Below, piece after piece: positions 1-7,338 of a stretch of 19,539 nt of DNA. The first letter of the stretch is position 1. Every line of letters starts with the position of its first letter. A model generated the notes under the pieces. The model searched no databases, was not told where the DNA came from, and saw only the letters and a list, made by a program, of their open reading frames with translations. Origin of the DNA: JBHJGU01 sp050331475 (lineage in GTDB: Bacteria; Pseudomonadota; Alphaproteobacteria; Caulobacterales; Maricaulaceae); NCBI GenBank assembly GCA_050331475.1, contig JBHJGU010000147.1, forward strand, positions 1-19,539. The letters are read 5' to 3'. The position numbers were made by a program, and so were the translations under genes.

Positions 1-165
1 GCCAACCAGCGCGACCGGGCCCAGGCGCTGGGCCTGGTCGATCAGCCCGTCACCACGGCCGCACTCGTCAGCCTGCAGCGCGATGGCCGGCTGCAATACC
101 TGATGACCTCGGCGACCCAATCCAATAGCGGCTTTACCCATAAACCTCTTGGGGTCTTATCATTG
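1..165 (+). CDS. Unidentified coding-like fragment, cut by left edge
   Basis: The first forward frame is open from base 1 and has strong G/C preference at third codon positions up to about base 125, which suggests real coding sequence. The translation includes RAQALGLVDQPVTTAAL and LQRDGRLQYLMTSA; I do not recognise a family. After about base 125 the third-position bias drops, but there is no stop in this frame until about 430, inside the next gene's region. The other two forward frames stop at about 103 and 126-128. So either the gene has a frameshift near its end, or its frame runs into the start of the methyltransferase at about 166. A reverse-strand reading of the same bases is also open for a stretch, so the assignment is weak. 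Confidence 0.3.
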
Positions 166-233
166 ATGGCGGGTAGTATCCCGCCCGGGCGCTTTCCCTC
201 GCGGCGGCCGCCTCCCGAAACAAGACGGCGATC

Positions 234-800
234 TTGGAGGTCCTCCAGCGTCTGCTGCCGAGCCCGGCCATTGTTTTGGAAATCGGATCGGGTTCGGGCG
301 AGCATGCGACGAGCTTCGCCAAGGCGTTACCCGGGGTCACCTGGTTGCCCAGTGATCCGGACCCGGCCATGCGCGCGTCAATCGCCGCGTGGTGTTCGGA
401 TGCGGAAATCGCCAACATTGCCCCGGCGTTAGACATTGACGCCCGCGCAAAGTCTTGGGCGGTGGCGGGACGCGGACCTTTTGACGCCGTGGTGTCGATC
501 AACATGGTCCATATCGCCCCCTGGCAGGCCGCGGTCGGGTTGTTCGCCGGGGCTGGGCGCGAACTCAAGCCGAACGGCCGCTTGTTGCTCTATGGACCGT
601 TCCGCCGTGACGGCGAACATACCGCCCCATCCAACGCCGAGTTTGACGCTTGGCTGAAGGCCCAGAACGCGGAATTCGGATTACGCGACACCGCCGCGCT
701 CAACGCCTTGGCTGAGCAATCGGGGCTCGCGGCCGACGAAGTCATTCCGATGCCGGCGAATAATTTTATTCTTACGTTCGCTCAGCGCGCGGCCGCCTGA
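234..800 (+). CDS. DUF938 / METTL26-type SAM-dependent methyltransferase, N-terminus apparently frameshifted
   Basis: Class I SAM-dependent methyltransferase of the DUF938 (METTL26-like) family; substrate unknown, cytoplasmic. Counting from the TTG at 234 (188 residues), motif I is LEIGSGSGEH (15-24), followed by LPSDPDPA, SINMVHIAPW (88-97), LLYGPF (118-123), EFGLRDT (147-153) and the family C-terminal MPANN (173-177). Family members normally begin with a segment like AAAxRNKxPI. That segment is present here in the same frame just upstream (AAAASRNKTAI, about 201-233), but this frame has a TAG at 174-176 and no ATG or GTG in between. A plausible ATG at 166, with GGGG 11 bases upstream, lies in another frame. 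One extra T in the TTT run at 193-195 would join the two. The listed TTG start is therefore only a minimal choice. The family is certain, the 5' end is not. Confidence 0.8.
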   Translation: MEVLQRLLPSPAIVLEIGSGSGEHATSFAKALPGVTWLPSDPDPAMRASIAAWCSDAEIANIAPALDIDARAKSWAVAGRGPFDAVVSINMVHIAPWQAAVGLFAGAGRELKPNGRLLLYGPFRRDGEHTAPSNAEFDAWLKAQNAEFGLRDTAALNALAEQSGLAADEVIPMPANNFILTFAQRAAA

Positions 801-879
801 CCCGGTCAAAGGGTCGCCTTGCGCAAGCGTGCGCCGCCCCGCAAGCCTTGCGGAACACAAAAGATGGGAGGCTTGCATC

Positions 880-2295
880 GTGAAACGCCAAGGGTTCGTG
901 ATCGCTATGGCGTCACTCGCCGCGCTCGCTCAGGCCCCGCGCGCTGACGCGCACGACCAAAACGCGCTTGTGGGCGGTACGGTTGTTGACGCGCTCAAAG
1001 GCGCGCCGATCCGCGACGGCGTCATTCTGGTGGAGGATGGACGCATCACGGCCGTCGGCTCAATGGACACCCTGGAGCCGCCCGAGGGCCACCACGTCAT
1101 TTCCACCGAAGGCATGACCGTGCTCCCGGGCCTATGGGACATGCACGTTCACCTCATGATTACCGGGCACGCCGACTACGCCCACTGGCACCCCACCTAT
1201 AAGGATCGGTTCGCTACCGAAATCATGCCCGCCTCCGCGGAACAATTGTTGTTGGCCGGGATCACCGCCGCGCGGGATTTAGGCGCGCCGCTTGAGGATT
1301 CGGTCAAGGTCAAGAAAGGCTTAGCAGACGGCGACATTCACGGACCGCGCGTGTTCTTTTCCGGCCCCTTTATCCAACATGAGCCCTATCCCGGCACGGA
1401 GGCCTATCGTTGGGGCGTGGACGGCCCCGAAGACGCCCGCACGAAAGTCACGACGATCGCGGACGCCGGCATGGACATCATCAAGCTCATCGATCAGGAC
1501 GAAATGACGGAGGCCGAGATCGAAGCCGTGATCGAGACGGCGCACGCCCGCGGTCTGCCCGTCGTCGGCCACAGCCATCGCCCCGATGAGATCCGCCTGG
1601 GCTTGAAATACGGCGTCGATAATTTCGAACACACCGGGTTGGCCACGGCGCCGGAGTATCCCGCCGACGTCATGGCCGCGATCAAGGAGCGCACCGCACA
1701 GATGAACCGCGGCCCGTTTTTCTGGACGCCGACGGTGGAGGGGCTTTGGAATTACACCTATGTGCGGGAGAACAACGAACATCTGGATAAGGATTGCTGG
1801 AAGCGCGGGCTGAAACCCGACACCATTGCGGACATTCAAGCCTCGATCCAGAAACCCGAACGGCTGGGCTATTTCCAGATTACGCCCGCGCGTCAGCCAA
1901 CACTGAAACGGAAAGTCCACCAATTGCGCGACGCCGGGGTGGTGCTGCTCATCGGCACCGACAGCGGTATTCCGTTGAAATTCCATTGCCAATCCACCTG
2001 GAACGAAATCGACGTCTGGACCCGGGTCATGGATATTCCGGTGATGGAGGCGATCCGCGCGGCGACGTATTGGCCCGCGGTGATGATGGGCGTGGACGCC
2101 GACATGGGATCGCTGACCGAAGGGAAGTTCGCCGACATCATCGCGGTTGAAGGCGATGTGCTTCGTTATCCCGCTCTGTTGCAACGGGTGGATTTCGTTA
2201 TGAAAGGCGGGGTGATCTATAAGCAGGACGGCGAGCCCGTCGAGGCAGCGCTGAAACGCGGCGGAGACTGGGCTGCGGCCGCGGCGGACGAGTAA
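880..2295 (+). CDS. Exported metal-dependent amidohydrolase
   Basis: Amidohydrolase-superfamily TIM-barrel hydrolase, 471 residues, probably periplasmic. The GTG at 880 is preferred because GGGAGG lies 8 bases upstream and the start gives a clean signal peptide: KR at 3-4 of MKRQGFVI, a hydrophobic core, and likely cleavage after ADA about residue 24. A GTG at 829 would add 17 residues in front of the signal and is unlikely. All expected metal ligands are visible: the HVH pair H89/H91, the bridging lysine K202 in DIIKL, H231 in VVGHSH, H251 in NFEHTG, and D361 in IGTDSG. The N-terminal VGGTVVD and the C-terminal GxLTEGKFADIIAVEGD are the usual small beta-domain of imidazolonepropionase/prolidase-like members. 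Substrate cannot be read from sequence; peptides or cyclic amides are typical of secreted members. It precedes another exported hydrolase by about 50 bases and may be co-transcribed with it. Confidence 0.93.
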   Translation: MKRQGFVIAMASLAALAQAPRADAHDQNALVGGTVVDALKGAPIRDGVILVEDGRITAVGSMDTLEPPEGHHVISTEGMTVLPGLWDMHVHLMITGHADYAHWHPTYKDRFATEIMPASAEQLLLAGITAARDLGAPLEDSVKVKKGLADGDIHGPRVFFSGPFIQHEPYPGTEAYRWGVDGPEDARTKVTTIADAGMDIIKLIDQDEMTEAEIEAVIETAHARGLPVVGHSHRPDEIRLGLKYGVDNFEHTGLATAPEYPADVMAAIKERTAQMNRGPFFWTPTVEGLWNYTYVRENNEHLDKDCWKRGLKPDTIADIQASIQKPERLGYFQITPARQPTLKRKVHQLRDAGVVLLIGTDSGIPLKFHCQSTWNEIDVWTRVMDIPVMEAIRAATYWPAVMMGVDADMGSLTEGKFADIIAVEGDVLRYPALLQRVDFVMKGGVIYKQDGEPVEAALKRGGDWAAAAADE

Positions 2296-2308
2296 TCGGG
2301 CCGCGCGG

Positions 2309-2346
2309 GCGGATTAGGGGCCAAAGAGCGGATTAGGGGCCAAAGA
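2309..2346 (+). repeat. Perfect 19-bp tandem duplication carrying the ribosome-binding site
   Basis: The unit GCGGATTAGGGGCCAAAGA occurs twice head to tail (2309-2327 and 2328-2346) with no mismatch, ending one base before the ATG of the phosphodiesterase gene. Each copy carries AGGGG, so the Shine-Dalgarno sequence is present twice. Only the second copy is properly spaced from the ATG (8 bases). Confidence 0.95.
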
Positions 2347-2347
2347 T

Positions 2348-3373
2348 ATGCGCATCGGTTGGGCGGCGGTGTTAGGGAGCCTGGTCATGGCGAGCTTTGC
2401 GAACGCGGAAAGTCGGCTGGCGCAGTACCCAACCTTAGGCGGAAAACCGCCAATCGTGATCGCCCACCGTGGGGCCTCCGGGCTGCGGCCCGAACATACA
2501 CTGGAAGCCTATGCGCTCGCCATTACCCAGGGCGCGGACGCCATTGAGCCCGATTTGGTGATGACCCAAGACGGCGTGCTGATCGCGCGGCATGATCGGT
2601 ATTTGTCCACCACGACGGATGTGGCCGAGCGTCCGGAATTCGCCGATCGTCGGGTGACCAAAACGGACCCAATCACCGGGCAGAGCCGCACCGATTGGTG
2701 GGCGGAAGACTTCACACTGGCCGAAATCAAAACCTTGCGCGCGGTTCAGCCCTTTGAGGGTCGCTCAACCGCCTATGACGGCCAATTTTCCATCCCCACT
2801 TTTATCGAAGTGCTTGACCTGATCGCCGCCACCAAAGCTCAAACGGGCCGGACGATCATCGTCTATCCGGAGCTTAAAGCGCCCACGGCCTTGGCCGCCC
2901 AAGGGGTCGACCCAGTGCCGGTGTTTATTGAGACCGTCCGATCCCGCGAGCTCGACCAGGCGGACAGCGCGATCTTCGTGCAGTGTTTTGAGCCCGGCGC
3001 CCTCGAACGGCTCAACGCCGCCATCGACAGTCCGCTGGTGCAATTGGTCGTGCCGCGCGCTTGGTTGGACCCCAGCGCGCCGATTGAGCCAAACATTCCG
3101 CTCGACCAGATCGCGACTTACGCGGAGGGCGTTGGCGCGGCGAAGGATTTGATCGTCACGCCGTCGGGCCAACCCACCCGGTTCGCCGGCCAAGCCCATG
3201 GGGAGGGCCTGGTGGTCCACGCTTGGACCCTGCGCGATGACCGCCCGCCGGAAGACCAGGTCGACATCACGACCGAAATTCAGCGGCTGTTCCGGCTGGG
3301 CGTCGACGGCGTGTTTGCGGACTTCCCGGCCACCGCGGTGGATGCGCGCGAAGGCCCGCCGCCGCTGCAATGA
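2348..3373 (+). CDS. Exported glycerophosphodiester phosphodiesterase (GlpQ-like)
   Basis: Hydrolyses glycerophosphodiesters from phospholipid head groups to an alcohol and glycerol 3-phosphate; likely periplasmic. The protein is 341 residues, in the range of periplasmic GlpQ rather than the shorter cytoplasmic UgpQ type. It starts with a signal peptide (MRIGWAAVLG..., cleavage probably after ANA at residue 20). The GDPD catalytic signature is complete: HRGASGLRPEHT (H40, R41, E49), IEPDL (E67, D69), H82 in RHD, and the ELK motif at about 175-177. The C-terminal LGVDGVFADFP is also a family hallmark. The ATG at 2348 has AGGGG 8 bases upstream, inside a duplicated 19-bp unit. It lies about 50 bases after the amidohydrolase gene in the same direction. 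No convincing terminator with a T-tract follows; a CCGCCG/CGGCGG pair at 3386-3414 is only a weak candidate. Confidence 0.95.
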   Translation: MRIGWAAVLGSLVMASFANAESRLAQYPTLGGKPPIVIAHRGASGLRPEHTLEAYALAITQGADAIEPDLVMTQDGVLIARHDRYLSTTTDVAERPEFADRRVTKTDPITGQSRTDWWAEDFTLAEIKTLRAVQPFEGRSTAYDGQFSIPTFIEVLDLIAATKAQTGRTIIVYPELKAPTALAAQGVDPVPVFIETVRSRELDQADSAIFVQCFEPGALERLNAAIDSPLVQLVVPRAWLDPSAPIEPNIPLDQIATYAEGVGAAKDLIVTPSGQPTRFAGQAHGEGLVVHAWTLRDDRPPEDQVDITTEIQRLFRLGVDGVFADFPATAVDAREGPPPLQ

Positions 3374-3450
3374 GGGGCCGAGCCTCCGCCGCTCACAAAA
3401 AACCAAACCGGCGGTCTTCGCCCGGCGCTGCGCCTACCACTCCGAGCTAG

Positions 3451-3516
3451 GAGCGTTTTCAGCATAAGCGTAAGCGGTTTGCGGTTCGAAAACGCGACAC
3501 ACCAGAGACTTAGAGC
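3451..3516. repeat. Probable alphaproteobacterial dispersed palindromic repeat
   Basis: The arms GCGTTTTC (3453-3460) and GAAAACGC (3488-3495) enclose AGCATAAGCGTAAGCGG and a short remainder. They are followed by GACACACCAGAGACTTAGAGC. From memory, this arrangement (a GAGC-TTTTC arm, a CGGTTTGCG-type centre, then a downstream ...TAGAGC) matches a repeat seen in intergenic regions of many alphaproteobacteria. Only one copy lies in this window, so the family assignment is from knowledge, while the inverted repeat itself is seen directly. It sits between the convergent ends of the phosphodiesterase gene and gyrB. Confidence 0.5.
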
Positions 3517-3552
3517 CGCGTCTCGACTTGGACGAAATTGAAGCGGCTCTAA
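3510..3552 (-). terminator. Inverted repeat over the gyrB stop codon, possible terminator
   Basis: TTAGAGCCGC (3510-3519) and GCGGCTCTAA (3543-3552) are perfect 10-bp complements around a 23-base loop. The right arm contains the gyrB stop (TAG, read on the - strand at 3551-3549). There is no T-run after the stem, so intrinsic termination is uncertain; it could instead protect the mRNA 3' end. The left arm overlaps the tail of the preceding repeat element. Confidence 0.45.
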
Positions 3553-5948
3553 ATATCCACCTCCGCCTCAAGGGCGTTATCGGTGATGAATTCCCGGCGC
3601 GGCTCCACCAGATCACCCATCAGCTTAGAGAACAGTTGATCTGCGGTGTCCGCTTCCTTGATCTTGACCTGAAGGAGCGAGCGGTCCGCGGGGTCCAATG
3701 TGGTTTCCCACAATTGCTCGGCGTTCATTTCGCCTAAGCCCTTATAGCGCTGCACCTCAATGCCTTGCTTGCCCGCATCAAACACCGCAGCCAACAGGCT
3801 ATCGGGCCCGTAAACGTCGAGCGCTGCGGATTTCCGAGCGAGCACCGCCGGCCCCGCATAGGCCGGCGCAAGGGTCGCGGCCAATTGAGACAGCCGGCGC
3901 GCGTCCGCGGAGGCCCGCAGACTTTGATCCAGCACGACGGCTTCACGCACCCCGCGCACCTCGCGAGCGAGCACGATTGCGCCGTCGACGCCGAACTCGC
4001 CAGTCCAGTCGTCCTCACCCTCCTCGGCGACATGGTTGAGCCGTTCCGCCGCGGCCTGAGCGGCGTCCGCGGCGGCCTCAACCTCGAGCGCGCCGGCGAG
4101 CGCGGCCTGAGCCAAGGGCCCCACGGGCGCGCGGCCTTTCAACCGGTCAATCAAAGTTTGGAATGCGCGGGCTTCCTCGACCATGCGGCGCAGGTCTTGC
4201 GCGACAACGACTTCGCCGTCTGCAAGGGTCAGCGCCGCGTCCGAGGCCCCCTCATCAAGCAGATAATCGTCCATTTCCGCTTGGTTTTTCACATAGCGTT
4301 CGGACTTACCTTTGGTGACTTTATAGAGCGGCGGCTGGGCGATGTAGAGATGCCCGCGCTCGATGATCTCCGGCATTTGACGGTAGAAAAACGTCAGTAA
4401 CAGTGTACGGATATGAGCGCCATCCACATCCGCGTCTGTCATAATCACCACCTTGTGGTAGCGCAGCTTATCAGGATCAAAGTCGTCGCGCCCGATCCCG
4501 GCCCCGAGTGCGGTGATCAGCGTGCCGATCTCTTGGCTCGAGAGCATGCGATCGAACCGCGCGCGCTCCACATTGAGGATTTTACCGCGCAAGGGCAGCA
4601 CCGCCTGGGTTTCCCGATCGCGGGCCTGCTTGGCCGAGCCGCCCGCGGAATCCCCCTCAACCAGGAAGATTTCGCTTTTCGCGGGATCTTTCTCCTGACA
4701 ATCCGCGAGCTTTCCGGGCAGAGAGGCCACATCCAGGGCGGATTTCCGCCGCGTCAGCTCGCGGGCTTTACGGGCGGCTTCACGCGCCGCCGCCGCCTCG
4801 ACGATTTTCTTGACGATTGCCTGGGCGGGCGCGGGGTTTTCCTCAAACCAGCGCCCGAGCACTTCGCCCAAGGCCCCCTCCACCGCCGGACGCACCTCTG
4901 AGGAGACGAGCTTATCTTTGGTCTGGCTGGAGAATTTCGGGTCCGGCACTTTGACGGACAGAACGGCGGTCAGGCCTTCGCGCGCATCATCTCCCGTAAT
5001 CGAGACCTTCTCCCGCTTGGCGAGCCCGGTGTCGGCCGCATAGGCATTGACCACCCGGGTCAGGGCGCCGCGAAAGCCGGCCAAATGGGTGCCGCCATCG
5101 CGCTGGGGAATATTGTTGGTGAAGCAGAGCACCGTTTCATGATAGCCATCATTCCACTGCAAGGCCGCGTCCACGACAACCCCGTCCCGCTCCGCGCGCA
5201 CCAAAATCGGCTCGGGGATCAGCACAGACCGATTTCGATCCAAATGCTGGGCGAAGGCGGCGACCCCACCCTCATAGTTCAGCTCGATCGACCAAGGCTC
5301 CGGTCCCCGCTCGTCGACAAACCGGATCGCGACCCCGGAATTCAAGAAGGCGAGCTCGCGTAGGCGATGCTCCAGCGTCGCGCGGTCAAACTCGGTCATG
5401 GTGAAGGTTTCCGTGGAGGGCAGAAACCGCACATGGGTGCCCGTGCGCCCGCCCGCATCGCCCACCACTTTCAGGTCGGCCTCCGGCTCGCCATGGCGGA
5501 AGCGCATGAAATGCTCGGACCCGCCGCGCCAAACCGTCAGGTCAAGCCATTCAGAAAGTGCGTTGACCACCGAGACGCCAACGCCGTGTAAGCCACCGGA
5601 AACCTTATAGGAGTTCTGGTCGAACTTCCCGCCCGCATGGAGCTGGGTCATAATCACTTGAGCCGCAGACACGCCCTCGCCCGGGTGGATTTCGGTGGGC
5701 ACCCCGCGGCCGTCATCGGTGATCGAGGCTGAGCCGTCACTGTGCAGGGTGACCGTCACCTCAGAGCAATACCCCGCCAAGGCCTCGTCAATGGCGTTGT
5801 CGACCACCTCATAGACCATATGGTGGAGGCCTGAGCCGTCGTCGGTGTCCCCGATATACATGCCCGGGCGCTTGCGCACCGCTTCCAGGCCTTTGAGAAC
5901 TTTAATGGATTGCGCGCCGTATTCCGGCTGATTCGAAGTGTCCGTCAT
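3549..5948 (-). CDS. gyrB: DNA gyrase subunit B
   Basis: ATPase subunit of DNA gyrase (GyrA2B2), which introduces negative supercoils. At 799 residues it matches the usual proteobacterial length. The GHKL ATPase domain shows YEVVDNAIDEA with E47 (water-activating glutamate) and N51 (Mg-ATP ligand), DDGRGVP (78-84), and the lid GGLHGVGVSVVNA (118-130). The transducer domain follows. The TOPRIM domain has EGDSAGG (431-437), PLRGKILNV (452-460) and the metal-binding DADVDG (505-510). QRYKGLGEMN (733-742) closes the protein in the tail that contacts GyrA. GyrB rather than ParE is supported by the roughly 170-residue alanine-rich insert in the C-terminal half and by the neighbouring recF-dnaN-dnaA. 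The ATG is immediately preceded by AGGGG with almost no spacer; that sequence is also the arm of a leader hairpin. Confidence 0.97.
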   Translation of the reverse strand: MTDTSNQPEYGAQSIKVLKGLEAVRKRPGMYIGDTDDGSGLHHMVYEVVDNAIDEALAGYCSEVTVTLHSDGSASITDDGRGVPTEIHPGEGVSAAQVIMTQLHAGGKFDQNSYKVSGGLHGVGVSVVNALSEWLDLTVWRGGSEHFMRFRHGEPEADLKVVGDAGGRTGTHVRFLPSTETFTMTEFDRATLEHRLRELAFLNSGVAIRFVDERGPEPWSIELNYEGGVAAFAQHLDRNRSVLIPEPILVRAERDGVVVDAALQWNDGYHETVLCFTNNIPQRDGGTHLAGFRGALTRVVNAYAADTGLAKREKVSITGDDAREGLTAVLSVKVPDPKFSSQTKDKLVSSEVRPAVEGALGEVLGRWFEENPAPAQAIVKKIVEAAAAREAARKARELTRRKSALDVASLPGKLADCQEKDPAKSEIFLVEGDSAGGSAKQARDRETQAVLPLRGKILNVERARFDRMLSSQEIGTLITALGAGIGRDDFDPDKLRYHKVVIMTDADVDGAHIRTLLLTFFYRQMPEIIERGHLYIAQPPLYKVTKGKSERYVKNQAEMDDYLLDEGASDAALTLADGEVVVAQDLRRMVEEARAFQTLIDRLKGRAPVGPLAQAALAGALEVEAAADAAQAAAERLNHVAEEGEDDWTGEFGVDGAIVLAREVRGVREAVVLDQSLRASADARRLSQLAATLAPAYAGPAVLARKSAALDVYGPDSLLAAVFDAGKQGIEVQRYKGLGEMNAEQLWETTLDPADRSLLQVKIKEADTADQLFSKLMGDLVEPRREFITDNALEAEVDI

Positions 5949-5950
5949 CC

Positions 5951-5996
5951 CCTGTTTCTAGCCGGTTCCTCACCAAAAGGGGAGAGGCGAAACAGG
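5951..5996 (-). promoter_or_regulatory. Hairpin in gyrB leader covering the ribosome-binding site
   Basis: On the - strand, CCTGTTTC (from 5996-5989) pairs perfectly with GAAACAGG (5958-5951), two bases before the gyrB ATG. An inner stem CCTC-T-CC / GG-T-GAGG lies between them. The 3' arm holds the only purine-rich sequence close to the ATG, so folding would hide the translation start. The pairing is seen; a regulatory role is inference. Confidence 0.4.
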
Positions 5997-6165
5997 TCGC
6001 AGCGCTGGACATGCGGAAACACCACCGCCCAACGCGACGGGGGCCGGTAACGCCGGCCGCCCCCTCTAACCTGATCGCAAAACTGTGTGCGCCTGGCGTA
6101 AAGTCTCGGCAATCTCCGCGCGCTATATCCGAAGCCTATCGGTGATCCAGCGCGGAGGCTGCGCC
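5997..6165. promoter_or_regulatory. Divergent intergenic region between gyrB and the DUF2235 gene
   Basis: With the leader hairpin, this completes the 217-bp gap between divergently transcribed gyrB (-) and the DUF2235 gene (+), so promoters for both should lie here. CTATATCC at about 6122 resembles a -10 element for the + gene, but I see no convincing -35 partner. I recognise no known operator. Confidence 0.3.
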
Positions 6166-7182
6166 ATGAAACGGCTTATCGTGTGCGCGGACGGCACCTG
6201 GCAGTCCTTGTCCACCGAAACGCCAACCAATGTGCGCCGCACCGCTCAATTGATCGCCCCCCAAGACGCCGAAGGCGCGCCGCAAATTGTCTATTACGGC
6301 CCGGGCGTCGGCACGGCCGGTTTGACCGATCAGATTTTAGGCGGCGCGTTTGGCCGCGGGCTCGACTATGATGTGTGCGAGGCCTACCGGTTTCTCGCCC
6401 TGAATTATCAGATCGGCGATGAGATTTTCCTGTTCGGCTTTTCCCGCGGCGCTTACACCGCGCGCAGCCTCGCGGGCATGATCGCCAAAGCGGGGCTGGT
6501 GCGCCGGGGCTGCCTCAGCGCGATCCCAGAGGCGCTGGCGCTCTACCGCGATCCCGACGCGGACGACGCTGCAGCGTGCGCGTTTCGCCGTTCGACGGGT
6601 GTCGGCGCCTTACCGCCCCTGATCCGATTCTTAGGCTGTTGGGACACGGTGGGCGCGCTGGGCGTTCCCGACATCATCCCGTTCCTGCCGTTCAATGACT
6701 TTTCGACAGCGCGCTATGAGTTTCTCGATGCGCGGATCACGCCCTATGTCCAAACCGCCCGTCACGCGCTGGCCCTCGAGGAACGACGCGACGCCTTTGC
6801 CCCCACCCCCATGCTCGCCCCGACCGAGCGGACAACCGGCGACATTCTAGAGCTTTGGTTTGCGGGCGATCACGGCGCGGTGGGCGGCGGCGATCGGCGC
6901 CATCGGGGACTTTCCGACTGCGCGTTGGGCTGGATGCTAGATGAAGCGGGCCAAGCGGGCCTGACTGTGGACCCGGATCTGCGTCGCGCATTGCTGAAGC
7001 CAGACGCGTTTGCGCCGTTCGAACCTCGGCTGGGCCTGGCGTCGCGATTGGGTGGGCTGAGCCCTCGGCGCGGCCCTCAAACGCGCGCGCAATTATCGCC
7101 TTGGACAATCGCTCGGTTCCGGGCGCTGGGACCAGATTATCAGCCTGAAAGTTTAGACGAATCGTTTTTAGGGCCGCTTTAA
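6166..7182 (+). CDS. DUF2235 alpha/beta-hydrolase-like protein
   Basis: The 338-residue protein belongs to the DUF2235 family, the hydrolase domain also found in Tle1-type phospholipase effectors of type VI secretion; standalone chromosomal copies are common and mostly uncharacterised. It starts with the family hallmark LIVCADGTW (4-12). It carries the GFSRGA nucleophile elbow (91-96, S93). Likely triad partners are D160 in GCWDTVGALG and H236 in WFAGDHGAVGG. There is no signal peptide or membrane segment. The ATG at 6166 has GGAGG 7 bases upstream; an in-frame start at 6085 lacks this and is rejected. No immunity-like gene, VgrG or Hcp is adjacent, so there is no support for an effector role. 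A housekeeping esterase or lipase activity is possible but unproven. Confidence 0.88.
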   Translation: MKRLIVCADGTWQSLSTETPTNVRRTAQLIAPQDAEGAPQIVYYGPGVGTAGLTDQILGGAFGRGLDYDVCEAYRFLALNYQIGDEIFLFGFSRGAYTARSLAGMIAKAGLVRRGCLSAIPEALALYRDPDADDAAACAFRRSTGVGALPPLIRFLGCWDTVGALGVPDIIPFLPFNDFSTARYEFLDARITPYVQTARHALALEERRDAFAPTPMLAPTERTTGDILELWFAGDHGAVGGGDRRHRGLSDCALGWMLDEAGQAGLTVDPDLRRALLKPDAFAPFEPRLGLASRLGGLSPRRGPQTRAQLSPWTIARFRALGPDYQPESLDESFLGPL

Positions 7183-7338
7183 TTTCACCCTTGTGTGATT
7201 TCGCCGATGACATAACGGTGTCACACTTTATTGAAGTTGATCGCAGCGTGCTCGCGATCATGGAGCCAATGGCCTACGTCTTCCACAGTGCTGGGGACAA
7301 ACGGGCGGTGACGTTAAGCGCGAGGCTCCTTAAACGCC
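7183..7338. promoter_or_regulatory. Intergenic region with a 7-bp inverted repeat
   Basis: This 156-bp gap precedes the STAS-like gene. It contains TGATCGC (7238-7244) and GCGATCA (7254-7260), a perfect 7-bp inverted repeat with a 9-base spacer, and a weaker GTGTGA/TCACAC pair around 7193-7226. Either could be an operator for the downstream gene. There is no T-run for termination and no clear sigma-70 promoter. Confidence 0.3.

Noticed and set aside
1321..2184. Long - strand open frame opposite the amidohydrolase gene
   Set aside because: Shadow of a GC-rich gene. The + strand reading has a full set of catalytic residues, this one has none.
3386..3414. CCGCCG/CGGCGG as terminator of the phosphodiesterase gene
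   Set aside because: Long loop (17 bases) and no T-run after the stem; too weak to annotate.
3549..5948. parE instead of gyrB
   Set aside because: The alanine-rich C-terminal insert, the length and the recF-dnaN-dnaA context favour gyrB.
6166..7182. DUF2235 gene as a type VI secretion effector
   Set aside because: No immunity gene, VgrG, Hcp or PAAR nearby, and no extra trafficking domain in the protein.
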